DNA of 41,448 nucleotides from Acidobacteriota bacterium (GTDB lineage Bacteria; Acidobacteriota; Terriglobia; Terriglobales; Acidobacteriaceae): NCBI GenBank assembly GCA_021804655.1, contig JAJZHE010000007.1, positions 1 to 41,448 of the forward strand, read 5' to 3'. Shown piece by piece: positions 8,213 to 16,372 of this stretch (position 1 is its first letter; each line of letters starts with the position of its first letter). The notes under the pieces were generated by a model. It saw only the letters and a program-made list of their open reading frames with translations, ran no database searches and was not told where the DNA came from. The position numbers and the translations under genes were made by a program.

Positions 8213-8227
8213 AATTTCAGTAAGCTC

Positions 8228-8701
8228 TCAGATGTGGCAGCTTGCCAGGCCGCGCTTCTCCAGATAGCGCTGGTGATACTCCTCGGCGCGCCAGAAGGTC
8301 TGTGACGGCTCCACTTTTGTGACAATGCGCTTCGGCGCATATCGACCTGCGGCCGTGAGTTCGGAGATTCTGGCCTCAGCCTGAGCTTTTTGTTCCTCAC
8401 CGTGATAGAAGATGGCCGAGCGATACTGCGTTCCCCAGTCCGGCCCCTGACGATTCATCTGGGTTGGATCGTGAAGCGCAAAGAACGCGTCCAGAAGCTG
8501 TCCAAACGTCACTCGCGCTGGATCGAACTCAACCTCCACCACCTCGGCATGTCCGGTTCGATCTGTGCAAACGTCCTTGTAGGTGGGCGACTGCATCGCG
8601 CCGCCTTCATAGCCGACCGCCGTCGCGGTCACGCCCGGAATCTGCGCAAACGCAGCTTCCACGCCCCAGAAACATCCAGCGCCAAATGTTGCCTTTTCCA
8701 T
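8228..8701 (-). CDS. msrA: Peptide-methionine (S)-S-oxide reductase MsrA
   Basis: MsrA reduces methionine-S-sulfoxide in proteins using thioredoxin-type reductants, repairing oxidative damage in the cytoplasm. The 157-residue protein starts with the family signature GAGCFWGVEAAF carrying the catalytic cysteine. It continues with VGYEGG, SPTYKDVCTDRTGHAEVVEV and HDPTQMNRQGPDWGTQYRS, all diagnostic. A further cysteine near the C-terminus (SCHI) may be the resolving one. The length is typical of a stand-alone MsrA without an MsrB fusion. The start ATG at 8701 is preceded by GGGAGG. It is convergent with the TonB receptor and divergent from moaC. Confidence 0.97.
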   Translation of the reverse strand: MEKATFGAGCFWGVEAAFAQIPGVTATAVGYEGGAMQSPTYKDVCTDRTGHAEVVEVEFDPARVTFGQLLDAFFALHDPTQMNRQGPDWGTQYRSAIFYHGEEQKAQAEARISELTAAGRYAPKRIVTKVEPSQTFWRAEEYHQRYLEKRGLASCHI

Positions 8702-8812
8702 TTGCGTCCTCCCACTTTCATTATCCTAATCCGAGAGTGATATGACGCTTGGAACTGAATGTAACGATGCACTGCGGCAGAACAGGATCGGCAGAAGCAG
8801 ATTTTGTGCAAA

Positions 8813-8840
8813 TTGATTTCCACTGAACGACGCCTATACT
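8813..8840 (+). promoter_or_regulatory. Promoter giving a probably leaderless moaC mRNA
   Basis: TTGATT (8813-8818), a 16-bp spacer and TATACT (8835-8840) place the transcription start at about 8847-8848, which coincides with the A of the moaC ATG at 8848. No Shine-Dalgarno sequence lies between. Confidence 0.6.
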
Positions 8841-8847
8841 AGCGATC

Positions 8848-9339
8848 ATGAGCAAAACAAAGTCCGGCAACGAGCAGAAGCTTAGCCATTTTGACGCAGC
8901 GGGGCGAGCGTCGATGGTGGATGTTTCAGGGAAGACTCCAACACGGCGTGAAGCCGTTGCCTCGGCGTTTGTGGAACTCTCCGCGGAGGTGCTGGAGGCG
9001 CTTCCGGCGAATCCCAAGGGCAATCCTCTGGAGGTGGCGCGGTTTGCCGGCATCCAGGCCGCCAAGCAGACAGCGTTGCTGATTCCCATGTGTCACCCAT
9101 TGCCGCTGAGCCGCGTGGACGTGACGGCGGAGATCGTCGCAGGCGGGGTGCGCATTGAGGCGATGGCGACGACAACCGGGCCGACGGGCGTGGAGATGGA
9201 GGCGCTGACAGCGGCATCCGTTGCCGCTCTGACGGTCTATGACATGACCAAGGCATTGGATAAGTCGATCGTGATTCGCAATGTGCAACTGGAGAGCAAG
9301 TCGGGCGGCAAAAGCGGGGAGTATCGTCGAAACGCATGA
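8848..9339 (+). CDS. moaC: Cyclic pyranopterin monophosphate synthase MoaC
   Basis: MoaC, acting with MoaA, converts GTP to cyclic pyranopterin monophosphate, the first step of molybdenum cofactor synthesis. The 163-residue protein shows LSHFDAAGRASMVDVSGK, the conserved active-site stretch LIPMCHPLPLSRVDV, TGVEMEALTAASVAALTVYDM and the C-terminal KSGGKSG, all hallmark motifs. The length is normal. No other mo-cofactor gene is nearby, so moaC stands alone here. The gene lacks an SD sequence and seems to be translated from a leaderless transcript (see promoter). Confidence 0.97.
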   Translation: MSKTKSGNEQKLSHFDAAGRASMVDVSGKTPTRREAVASAFVELSAEVLEALPANPKGNPLEVARFAGIQAAKQTALLIPMCHPLPLSRVDVTAEIVAGGVRIEAMATTTGPTGVEMEALTAASVAALTVYDMTKALDKSIVIRNVQLESKSGGKSGEYRRNA

Positions 9340-9397
9340 CTCCAGTTTTCCGCACGAGATAACGGAAAAACGAAAGTGACGTTGAACAGGTAGGCAA

Positions 9398-9406
9398 TGC
9401 TACAAT
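9398..9406 (+). promoter_or_regulatory. Extended -10 element upstream of the GH27 gene
   Basis: TGCTACAAT matches the extended -10 pattern TGnTAnAAT. No well-spaced -35 is seen, as is usual for such promoters. Predicted transcription start is near 9413, 34 nt before the ATG. Confidence 0.45.
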
Positions 9407-9446
9407 TCGGCGTCGGGATGGAAACCTTTTCTGCGGGGGTCTTGTC

Positions 9447-10652
9447 ATGCGTTTACGTTTCATGATTGCCGGGTCGGTGCTGCTTGCTTCATTCGGATTG
9501 ATTGCACAAACGGCGCGCGCCCAGTCGTCCGTCGCTCTTACGCCGCCGATGGGCTGGAATAGCTGGAACTTCTTTGCCGGCAGAGTGAACGACGCGGATG
9601 TTCGTTCCGCAGCCGACGCACTGGTGGCCACGGGAATGAAGGACGCCGGATATATCTACGTGAATATCGACGACACGTGGGAGGGCCAGCGCGATGCCAA
9701 CGGAGTGATCCAGACCAACAGCAAGTTTCCCGACATGAAAGCGCTCGCCGATTATGTGCACTCGAAAGGGTTGAAGATTGGCATCTACTCCTCGCCTGGA
9801 CCCAAGACCTGCGCCGGCTATGAAGGCTCGCTGGGGCATGAAGAGCAGGATGCGAAGACGTATGCGGCCTGGGGTATCGACTACGTGAAGTACGATCTTT
9901 GCAGCTTCATTCCAGCAGTAATGATGAAACAGGCTCCGCAAGACCGAGCAGCGCAGATGCGCCTGATGCAGGCCGCCTATGCAAAGATGAGCCATGCCAT
10001 GGAGGCGACAGGCAGGCCCATGGTGCTGTCGATGTGCCAGTACGGCTGGGACGCCGTGTGGGAGTGGGGTACGTCAGCGGGTGGCAACCTGTGGCGCACA
10101 ACTGGAGATATCAATCCCACATGGGACCGCATTGCCAAGATCGGCTTCAGCCAGGACGGGCTGGAGAGCTATGCCGGCCCCGGCCACTGGAACGATCCGG
10201 ACATGCTGGAGGTAGGCAACGGCAAGCTGTCGCTGGCTGAGGATCGCAGCCATTTTTCGCTGTGGGCGATCCTGGCCGCGCCGCTGCTGGCGGGCAATGA
10301 CTTGCCGAATATGAAGCCGGAAGTCCGTGCGATTCTTACCAATCGGGCGGTGATTGCCGTCGATCAGGATACGCTGGGCAAGCAGGGACATCGCGCCTAT
10401 GCTGAGGGCGAGTTCGAGGTGTGGGAGCGGCCGCTGGCCAACGGAGCAATGGCAATCGCCATCATCGACAACGGCGCCAGCCGGTACGCAACGCATCCGT
10501 TTCATCTTCAGTTGAGCAAACTGGGGCTGCATGGGGCACAGACCGGAACCGACCTCTGGACAGGCAAGTCGGTCACGCTGACAGACGGGATGCCGATCGA
10601 ACTTGGCGCGCACGATGTGCTGATGGTGCGCGTCGATCACCCAACGATGTGA
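9447..10652 (+). CDS. Secreted GH27 alpha-galactosidase (melibiase)
   Basis: A 401-residue enzyme expected to release terminal alpha-galactose from oligosaccharides or galactomannans in the periplasm or outside the cell. A signal peptide (residues 1-26, ending TARAQ) precedes a (beta/alpha)8 barrel beginning LTPPMGWNSWN, the standard GH27 opening. The nucleophile region YVKYDLCS carries Asp150, and GHWNDPDMLEVGN (Asp250/Asp252) holds the acid/base. The barrel is followed by a C-terminal beta domain (about 315-401, WERPLANGAMAIAI). GH27 also contains alpha-N-acetylgalactosaminidases, so the exact sugar is not certain. A G-rich stretch lies just before the ATG. Transcribed alone. Confidence 0.92.
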   Translation: MRLRFMIAGSVLLASFGLIAQTARAQSSVALTPPMGWNSWNFFAGRVNDADVRSAADALVATGMKDAGYIYVNIDDTWEGQRDANGVIQTNSKFPDMKALADYVHSKGLKIGIYSSPGPKTCAGYEGSLGHEEQDAKTYAAWGIDYVKYDLCSFIPAVMMKQAPQDRAAQMRLMQAAYAKMSHAMEATGRPMVLSMCQYGWDAVWEWGTSAGGNLWRTTGDINPTWDRIAKIGFSQDGLESYAGPGHWNDPDMLEVGNGKLSLAEDRSHFSLWAILAAPLLAGNDLPNMKPEVRAILTNRAVIAVDQDTLGKQGHRAYAEGEFEVWERPLANGAMAIAIIDNGASRYATHPFHLQLSKLGLHGAQTGTDLWTGKSVTLTDGMPIELGAHDVLMVRVDHPTM

Positions 10653-10661
10653 AGGGGAAAC

Positions 10662-10693
10662 AATGGGGCCAGACTCCTCAGTCTGGCCCCATT
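10662..10693. terminator. Perfect 14-bp hairpin between convergent genes
   Basis: AATGGGGCCAGACT and AGTCTGGCCCCATT form a perfect stem around a CCTC loop. It lies between the stops of the GH27 gene and the SGNH hydrolase gene. No T run follows on either side, so it could be an atypical bidirectional terminator or a repeated extragenic palindrome. Confidence 0.6.
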
Positions 10694-10734
10694 CTGGTAC
10701 AGCCCAATATTCGTTCCGTCCGAAGCGGAATGCC

Positions 10735-11526
10735 TTACGGAGCAGGCTGGGTCAGCGCGCTCTTGATTCCTGCATCCACCAGCGGATTCATGATTGCGTA
10801 TCCGGCGTCGTTCGGGTGCACGCCGTCCTTGCTCAGCGATGCAGGCATCCCCCCGTCGGAGTTCGCCATCGCCTTCCAGAAGTCCACATAGACCAGTCCG
10901 TGCTCGGCTGCGTAGCCTTTCATCCACGCATTGAGCGAACGAATCTTTTCCGCTGGCTGCAATCCCCGGTGCCAGGGGAAATCCGCCGCCGGCAGCACAG
11001 AGCAGATCACCATTCGAATGTGATGCACCCGCGCCAGATCCGCCATTGAAGCCAGATTGTTCTGCGTATCCCCGAGCGTCATCACGCCCGTATTCCCAGC
11101 GATATCGTTCGTTCCTGCCATCAACACCACCACCGTCGGTTTCAGGTCGATGACATCCTGACGGAAGCGCAACAGCATCTGTGGCGTCGTCTGTCCGCTG
11201 ATGCCTCGATTGATCTTCACCCAGGGATGCCCTGGAAGCTCTGGCACAAACGGCACGCCATCATGTTGCCAGTTTTCCGTGATGGAGTCTCCCATGAAAA
11301 CCACGCGCGTTTCATCCGCTGCCGGCTCCGGCAGAGCCGCATCCATCATGCGGAATCGCGCCAACCAGGGGAAATCCTCCTGAAGCTGCCGGTTGTGCTG
11401 TGCCTGTCCGTTGTCGGTCGGTTTTGCCGCTGCTGGCCCTGAAGCGGTCGTCTGCGCCGCAGCCATCGTCGCGGTCAGCGCCACTGCCGCGCATGCCTTC
11501 ATCCAAAACATCCGTTGCATCGCCAT
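10735..11526 (-). CDS. Secreted SGNH/GDSL-type hydrolase (esterase-like)
   Basis: The 263-residue protein has a signal peptide (ending ATMAAAQ) and the four SGNH blocks: VVFMGDSITENW (catalytic Ser), NRGISGQTT (Gly), LMAGTNDI (Asn) and DGVHPNDAGY (Asp-His). These hydrolases deacetylate or de-esterify carbohydrates, lipids or cell-wall components; the closest recognisable type is the GDSL lipase/acylhydrolase group often found among polysaccharide-degrading genes. The precise substrate is unknown. A second ATG at 11520, 6 nt after GGGGGG, is an alternative start 2 codons in. The gene is convergent with GH27 and lies 68 bp downstream of purD on the same strand, so co-transcription with purD is possible. 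Confidence 0.9.
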   Translation of the reverse strand: MAMQRMFWMKACAAVALTATMAAAQTTASGPAAAKPTDNGQAQHNRQLQEDFPWLARFRMMDAALPEPAADETRVVFMGDSITENWQHDGVPFVPELPGHPWVKINRGISGQTTPQMLLRFRQDVIDLKPTVVVLMAGTNDIAGNTGVMTLGDTQNNLASMADLARVHHIRMVICSVLPAADFPWHRGLQPAEKIRSLNAWMKGYAAEHGLVYVDFWKAMANSDGGMPASLSKDGVHPNDAGYAIMNPLVDAGIKSALTQPAP

Positions 11527-11594
11527 CCCCCCATCTCAACGTTTGATCTGTCACCCTGCTTTGCTTCGATCCTTTGCTCGCCATGCGAGCAGTC

Positions 11595-12875
11595 TCACGC
11601 CTCTTTGCGCAATGCTTTGTGTCCAATATCCCGTCGAAAATAGATCCCATCGAACACGATTCTGTCCATTGCTTCGTATGCCCGTCCGAGTGCGTTGCGC
11701 AGATCGTCGGAGACAGCCGTGACGCCCAGAACGCGTCCGCCGGACGTCACCAGATTGCCTGCTCGACGCGCCGTCCCGGAGTGGAAGACGACGACTCCGT
11801 CCACTTGCGCTGCTGCTTCCAGCCCGAGGATCGGCTTACCCGTCTCATAGCTTCCCGGGTAGCCGCCTGAGCAAGCAATTACGCACGCACTTGCGCCTGG
11901 CTTCCAGCGCAGCTCCGTCTCGGCAAGACGTCCATCGATGGCGGCATCGAGCACTTCGGTCAGGTCGCTGTCCAGCCGAGCCAGAATCGCCTGCGTCTCC
12001 GGATCTCCAAACCGAGCATTGAACTCCAGCACCTGCGGCCCACGCGCCGTCATCATCAGCCCGATATACAACACTCCGGTGAACGGCGTTCCCTCCGCTG
12101 CCATCCCGCGCAGTGTTGGCTCGGCAATATGCCGCACCACCCACTCCTGCGTCTCGGCATCCAGAATGGTATCGGTGGAGTAAACGCCCATGCCGCCCGT
12201 GTTCGGTCCGGTGTCGCCTTCGCCAACCCGTTTGTGATCCTGCGCCGCGACCAGAGGCAGGGCCGTCAGACCATCGCACAGGCACAGGAAGCTGACCTCG
12301 TCGCCCGTCAGGAACTCCTCGATCACCACCTGTCGCTCGCCATCGATTCCGAGCAACTCTCCGCTGAAGAGTCCCTGCGCTGCCTCCAGTGCGGCGCGTC
12401 GCGTCTGGCAGATGACTACTCCCTTGCCCGCCGCCAGTCCGTCAGCCTTCACGACCATGGGCGCGTGGAATAGCTCCAAAGCTTTTTCCACCTCCGCCGC
12501 GCTGGTGCAAACGGCGTAGTTCGCCGTCGGAATCTGGTACCGCTGCAGAAATCGCTTGGCAAACGACTTGCTTGTCTCCAGCATGGCCGCAGCCTGCGTC
12601 GGCCCAAAGACGCGCAGCCCGCGCTCGCGCAGCACATCCACCAACCCCAGCGCAAGCGGCAGTTCCGGACCCACCACTACCATCCCCGGCTCCTCGCGAA
12701 CCGCCAGTTCCACCATGCTGTCCAAATCCGACAGCACCACCGGAGCCAGCCGCGCGATCTGCGCCATTCCGCCATTGCCGGGCGCGCACACCACTTCCGT
12801 CACCCGCGCGCTTTGCTTCAGCGCCCACGCCAGCGCATGCTCCCGGCCACCCGATCCAATCACCAGTACTTTCAT
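11595..12875 (-). CDS. purD: Phosphoribosylamine-glycine ligase PurD (GARS)
   Basis: PurD joins glycine to 5-phosphoribosylamine with ATP, the second step of purine synthesis. The 426-residue protein has the N-terminal domain (MKVLVIGSGGREHALAWAL), a central ATP-grasp domain (PMVVKADGLAAGKGVVI; DHKRVGEGDTGPNTGGMG, a PurD signature; EFNARFGDPETQ with metal ligands) and the C-terminal GARS domain (about 330-426). Length and motifs are typical. An AAGGA lies about 11 nt before the ATG. It is divergent from the small ORF/miaA pair; no other purine gene is nearby. Confidence 0.97.
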   Translation of the reverse strand: MKVLVIGSGGREHALAWALKQSARVTEVVCAPGNGGMAQIARLAPVVLSDLDSMVELAVREEPGMVVVGPELPLALGLVDVLRERGLRVFGPTQAAAMLETSKSFAKRFLQRYQIPTANYAVCTSAAEVEKALELFHAPMVVKADGLAAGKGVVICQTRRAALEAAQGLFSGELLGIDGERQVVIEEFLTGDEVSFLCLCDGLTALPLVAAQDHKRVGEGDTGPNTGGMGVYSTDTILDAETQEWVVRHIAEPTLRGMAAEGTPFTGVLYIGLMMTARGPQVLEFNARFGDPETQAILARLDSDLTEVLDAAIDGRLAETELRWKPGASACVIACSGGYPGSYETGKPILGLEAAAQVDGVVVFHSGTARRAGNLVTSGGRVLGVTAVSDDLRNALGRAYEAMDRIVFDGIYFRRDIGHKALRKEA

Positions 12876-12969
12876 GTTTCAATCCGTCCTTGCCGTGTCG
12901 AATCTAAATCTTTGCATCCCATACCGTTTGCGCTTCTCTCAGTTTACGCGGCCTGAACTCCCCATTCGC

Positions 12970-12975
12970 TATACT
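12970..12975 (+). promoter_or_regulatory. -10 element upstream of the small ORF and miaA
   Basis: TATACT at 12970-12975 would start transcription near 12982, 18 nt before the ATG of the small ORF. No good -35 at the usual spacing was found. Confidence 0.35.
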
Positions 12976-12999
12976 GCCTGTGCGTTCCACTGAATCTTG

Positions 13000-13164
13000 A
13001 TGCGATCTCACTCCACGCCGCCGCGCAAGCCTGAACGATTGCGCACCTTTCTGCGCAACCAGCGCTTTGGTCTGGTGCTCGTCGCGCTGGTCGTGCTGGC
13101 CTGGCGGCTTGCACAGGTGCCGCGCGCCTGGTGGTTTCCTGCGGGCTGGTGGCGCCTGTGGTAG
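13000..13164 (+). CDS. 54-residue basic protein with one hydrophobic segment, overlapping miaA
   Basis: Too short for the ORF track. ATG at 13000 to TAG at 13162-13164 encodes a basic, proline-containing N-terminus (RSHSTPPRKPERLRTFLRN), a hydrophobic stretch (FGLVLVALVVLAWRLA) and a tryptophan-rich tail (RAWWFPAGWWRLW). It could be a single-span membrane peptide or a leader whose translation couples to miaA, since its stop overlaps the candidate GTG starts of miaA. A TATACT element lies just upstream. I do not recognise the family. The reading frame is the only evidence, so its reality is uncertain. Confidence 0.45.
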   Translation: MRSHSTPPRKPERLRTFLRNQRFGLVLVALVVLAWRLAQVPRAWWFPAGWWRLW

Positions 13165-14114
13165 CCGTCTCCGCCAGTTCCACCGATCCGCTTGCAATCA
13201 TCCTGCTCGGCCCCACAGCCAGCGGCAAAACCGCGCTTGCACTTGCACTTGCCAGTCGTTTTCCAGTTGAGATTGTCAGTTGCGACTCGGTCGCCGTTTA
13301 CCGTGGCCTGGATATCGGCTCCGCCAAGCCCACCGCTGCCGAACGTGCGCTTGTTCCTCATCACCTGCTTGACGTCACTGATCCGGACCGCGACTTCACC
13401 GCGGGCGACTACGCGCGGCAAGCTCGCACCGCCATGCACTCCATCGTTGCCCGAGGAGCTACGCCGATCATCACCGGTGGCACTGGCCTCTATCTCCGCG
13501 CACTCGTTCAGGGTCTGTTCCCTGGCCCGCAACGCGATGACGATCTGCGGCGACGCATGTCTCGCAGCCGCGAGCGCCGTGGTTCTGGCTGGCTGCATCG
13601 CCTGCTTGCGCGCCTTGATCCCGTTACCGCTGCGCGCATTCATGCGAACGACACGCCGAAGTTGATGCGTGCAATTGAGGTCACGCTCACCGCGCGTCGC
13701 CCCATTTCGGACCAGCTTGCCGAGGGACGCGACGCACTCACTGGTTTTCGTCTGCTGCGCATCGGCCTTGATCCAGCACGCGCTGCGCTCTATGCGCGCA
13801 TCAACGATCGAGCTGCGCAGATGTTCGCCAAAGGAATTCTCGCCGAGACCCAATCGCTGCTCACCCGCTTCGGTCCGGTGCGTCCGCTCGAAGCGCTGGG
13901 TTACCGTCAGGCGCTCGCTGTCCTGCGCGCCGAACTCTCCGAACCGGACGCCATCGCCGTCGCCCAACAGGGCCATCGCAACTACGCCAAGCGCCAGATG
14001 ACCTGGTTTCGCCGCGAAGAAGATGTCCGCTGGATTCGCCAATTTGGCGACACGGCGACGGCGCTCGATGCGGCGCTTGCACTTGTTCGCGAGCATCGCG
14101 GTTTGCTCGCTTGA
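13131..14114 (+). CDS. miaA: tRNA dimethylallyltransferase MiaA
   Basis: MiaA transfers a dimethylallyl group to A37 of tRNAs reading UNN codons. The protein shows the P-loop LLGPTASGKTALALALA, the tRNA-binding SCDSVAVYRGLDIGSAKPT (DSxxxY), VPHHLLDV, IITGGTGLYLRALVQG and the late GYRQAL and NYAKRQMTWFRR motifs, all typical. It is up to 327 residues, a normal length. No ATG is available before the P-loop: the starts are GTG at 13131 (used here) or GTG at 13149 or 13158. The last overlaps the stop of the upstream 54-codon ORF and would be translationally coupled to it. It ends 34 bp from the convergent histidine kinase. Confidence 0.96.
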   Translation: MVSCGLVAPVVAVSASSTDPLAIILLGPTASGKTALALALASRFPVEIVSCDSVAVYRGLDIGSAKPTAAERALVPHHLLDVTDPDRDFTAGDYARQARTAMHSIVARGATPIITGGTGLYLRALVQGLFPGPQRDDDLRRRMSRSRERRGSGWLHRLLARLDPVTAARIHANDTPKLMRAIEVTLTARRPISDQLAEGRDALTGFRLLRIGLDPARAALYARINDRAAQMFAKGILAETQSLLTRFGPVRPLEALGYRQALAVLRAELSEPDAIAVAQQGHRNYAKRQMTWFRREEDVRWIRQFGDTATALDAALALVREHRGLLA

Positions 14115-14148
14115 TATTTGTTTTCGACCGGTGCCTGCTTCTCCGTTG

Positions 14149-15603
14149 TCACCCGGTCAGGGGTAATCGTAGCTCTACAATCAAGCCGCCACCTGCTGCA
14201 TTACTTGCCCTCACTTCGCCGCCGTGCAGCCGGATGGCACGCTCGGTGATCGCAAGGCCTACGCCATAGCCGCCCGTAGAGCGTTGGCGTGCCAAGTCCA
14301 GTCGATGGAATGGTCGGAAGATCGCTGACAATTGATCTTCCGGTACGCCCGGACCGCAATCCTTCACTTCGATCACCGCGACATCGCTCAACAAGCGTTC
14401 TTCACAGCGAAGTGAAATCGTCACAGCACTTCCTTCGGTCGTGTATGCAATTGCATTGCGAATCACGTTTTCAGCGGCGCGTGTCAGCAGCTCACGACTG
14501 CCCAGAACAGAAAGTTCTGCGCCGCTGTCATCGGTAAAGACCACATGGCTACCACGCCGCTGCGCCTCATACTCCATATCGGACAACAGTCCAGTCACCA
14601 CCTCATGCAGCGAAACCGTCTCCGTCTCCGGAAGCTTCCGCGCTGACTCCAGCGAAGAAAGGCTCAGCAACTGACCAATCAGATCATTCAGTCGCCCGGT
14701 CTCGCGTCCAATCCGATCCAATTGATCCATCAGCAGCGCACAGGCGTGCATGTTCTGTTCGCCGTCCAGCTTGGCTGCCGCTACGTCGGCTTCCTCGCGC
14801 GCCAACTCCAGCGCCACGCTCAGCCGGGCCAGCGGAGACCGCAATTCGTGAGAGACATCCCGCAGCAGTAGCTTCTGCGCATCCACCAGTTGCTCCAGCC
14901 GCTCGGCCATCTCGTTGAAGTCCCACACCAGTCCACGCAACTCGTCTTTTTCCACGCGTTCTTTCCCACGGTCTGGGATGCCACGTCCTGGCCACTCCAC
15001 GCGCGCTCGCAGATTCCCCTGAGCCAGCTCTCGGGCCGCCGCTCTTAGCAGGCCGATCGGTCGCGTCATCATCAGCGTGATCACAAAGGTCACTATCAGC
15101 GAAACAATCAGGCTGATCGCCAGCCGTGGCAGCATCTCACGATAGGGAATGTAAATTTGTCGCGGATAACTGCCGCGCAGGATATATACGTAGTGGCGTC
15201 CAGCAGCATCATCCGCCAGCACGCCTTGCATATAGCTCGCTGAACCCTGTCCATGAACCATGTAGCCATACTTGCGTACCTCAGCGACGCGCCGCACGTA
15301 GGGGGCTGTGTCGATCGACTGGCACAGGAGATGATTCTGCGGATCGAAGAGTAGCGCTGGCTGGTCGCCTGGCGCTGGCTGGTCAATGGGAAAGATACTC
15401 GGCACTGCTTTCAACGCCCCGCAGCCGCCAGTTTCATAGGCTCGAATCGAAAGCCGCGCATTCGACTCCATCTGCGCAAATGCAGAGGTATACACCGCCT
15501 CCGTTGTCCGAAACTGATTCATGAGAAAAAACAGCGTCGAAATGAAGATCAGTGCTTCGATCGTCCAGAAGGCCAGGAACAGCTTGATAAACGTGCTTCG
15601 CAT
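14149..15603 (-). CDS. Sensor histidine kinase (CpxA/EnvZ-like)
   Basis: A 484-residue inner-membrane kinase. Transmembrane segment 1 (about 8-28) and segment 2 (about 160-180) flank a periplasmic sensor of roughly 130 residues. A HAMP domain follows (about 180-240), then the HisKA domain with phospho-acceptor His252 (RDVSHELRSPLARL) and a HATPase domain with N box (ENVIRNA), G1 (DCGPGVPED) and G2 (GYGVGLAI). The short periplasmic domain and E-L-R-S-P H-box are like CpxA-type envelope-stress kinases. The signal is unknown. Its ATG lies 3 bp after the response-regulator stop, so the two are made as one operon. Confidence 0.95.
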   Translation of the reverse strand: MRSTFIKLFLAFWTIEALIFISTLFFLMNQFRTTEAVYTSAFAQMESNARLSIRAYETGGCGALKAVPSIFPIDQPAPGDQPALLFDPQNHLLCQSIDTAPYVRRVAEVRKYGYMVHGQGSASYMQGVLADDAAGRHYVYILRGSYPRQIYIPYREMLPRLAISLIVSLIVTFVITLMMTRPIGLLRAAARELAQGNLRARVEWPGRGIPDRGKERVEKDELRGLVWDFNEMAERLEQLVDAQKLLLRDVSHELRSPLARLSVALELAREEADVAAAKLDGEQNMHACALLMDQLDRIGRETGRLNDLIGQLLSLSSLESARKLPETETVSLHEVVTGLLSDMEYEAQRRGSHVVFTDDSGAELSVLGSRELLTRAAENVIRNAIAYTTEGSAVTISLRCEERLLSDVAVIEVKDCGPGVPEDQLSAIFRPFHRLDLARQRSTGGYGVGLAITERAIRLHGGEVRASNAAGGGLIVELRLPLTG

Positions 15604-15606
15604 TTC

Positions 15607-16335
15607 TTATGCTCCGCGCCGCGCGCCTGCTGTCGGCATGGCAAGCTGATAGCCGGTAGCGCGAATCGTCTTGATCAACTCGCCTTCACCCGCTGCGTCT
15701 TCCAGCTTCCGTCGTAAGCGGCTTACATGCATATCCAGGCTGCGATCAAACGGATGAAATTTGCGCTCCAGAACGGACTCCGTCAGCATCTCTCGCGTCA
15801 GCACCTGTCCTGGAGCCCTCACTAACGCGCGCAGCAGTTCAAACTCAACATCCGTCAAATCCAGACTCACGCCCTTGCAACTTGCCGTCCGCGCTCCGGT
15901 ATCCATCGCAATTCCTGCTGCTTCCAGATACGTCGCGCCTGTCTCTGCCGATTGCCGCCCCGCACTACGCCTCAGTATCGCCCGCACACGCGCCAGCAGC
16001 TCACGGGGATTAAATGGCTTCGGCAGATAGTCATCTGCTCCGATCTCCAGGCCAACAATCCGGTCCACATCTTCACCGCGTGCCGTCAGCAACAACACGC
16101 TCACCGGCGACCGAGATCGTAACCGCCGCAGTACCTCAAAGCCATCCATTCCTGGCAGCATCACATCCAGCAGCACCAGCGCAAACGGCTCTCGCAGCGC
16201 GCGTTCCAGGCCCACCTCGCCGCGGTGCTCGGTCTTCACCATGAACCCATGTCGGCTCAGGTAATCCTCGAGCATCCCCGACAACTCCGTGTCGTCATCG
16301 ATCAGCAGAATTGGTTCCATGTTATCTGCGGCCAT
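15607..16335 (-). CDS. OmpR/CpxR-type response regulator
   Basis: A 242-residue DNA-binding regulator: receiver domain (1-120) with acidic pocket LIDDD, phospho-acceptor Asp57 in LLDVMLPGMDG, and Lys106 in LPKPFNP. The winged-helix effector domain follows (about 135-235, LTDVEFELLRALVRAPGQVL and SLDMHVSRLRRKLED). Starts at 16338 (GTG), 16335 (ATG, used) or 16320 (ATG, MEPILLIDDD) are all possible; no ideal SD decides. Ten-bp phased direct repeats upstream look like its own binding sites. It precedes its partner kinase by 3 bp. Target genes cannot be told, but envelope stress is the usual role of this subfamily. Confidence 0.95.
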   Translation of the reverse strand: MAADNMEPILLIDDDTELSGMLEDYLSRHGFMVKTEHRGEVGLERALREPFALVLLDVMLPGMDGFEVLRRLRSRSPVSVLLLTARGEDVDRIVGLEIGADDYLPKPFNPRELLARVRAILRRSAGRQSAETGATYLEAAGIAMDTGARTASCKGVSLDLTDVEFELLRALVRAPGQVLTREMLTESVLERKFHPFDRSLDMHVSRLRRKLEDAAGEGELIKTIRATGYQLAMPTAGARRGA

Positions 16336-16372
16336 CACCTTTCATTTCTACGCCGCGCTACGCTCTCATGCC

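Noticed and set aside
13008-14096. 362-aa minus-strand ORF opposite miaA
   Set aside because: Shadow ORF; miaA motifs on the plus strand are decisive.
14126-14160. GACCGG...CCGGTC inverted repeat between miaA and the histidine kinase, considered as a terminator
   Set aside because: The loop is over 20 nt, the right arm is inside the kinase coding region, and no T run follows.
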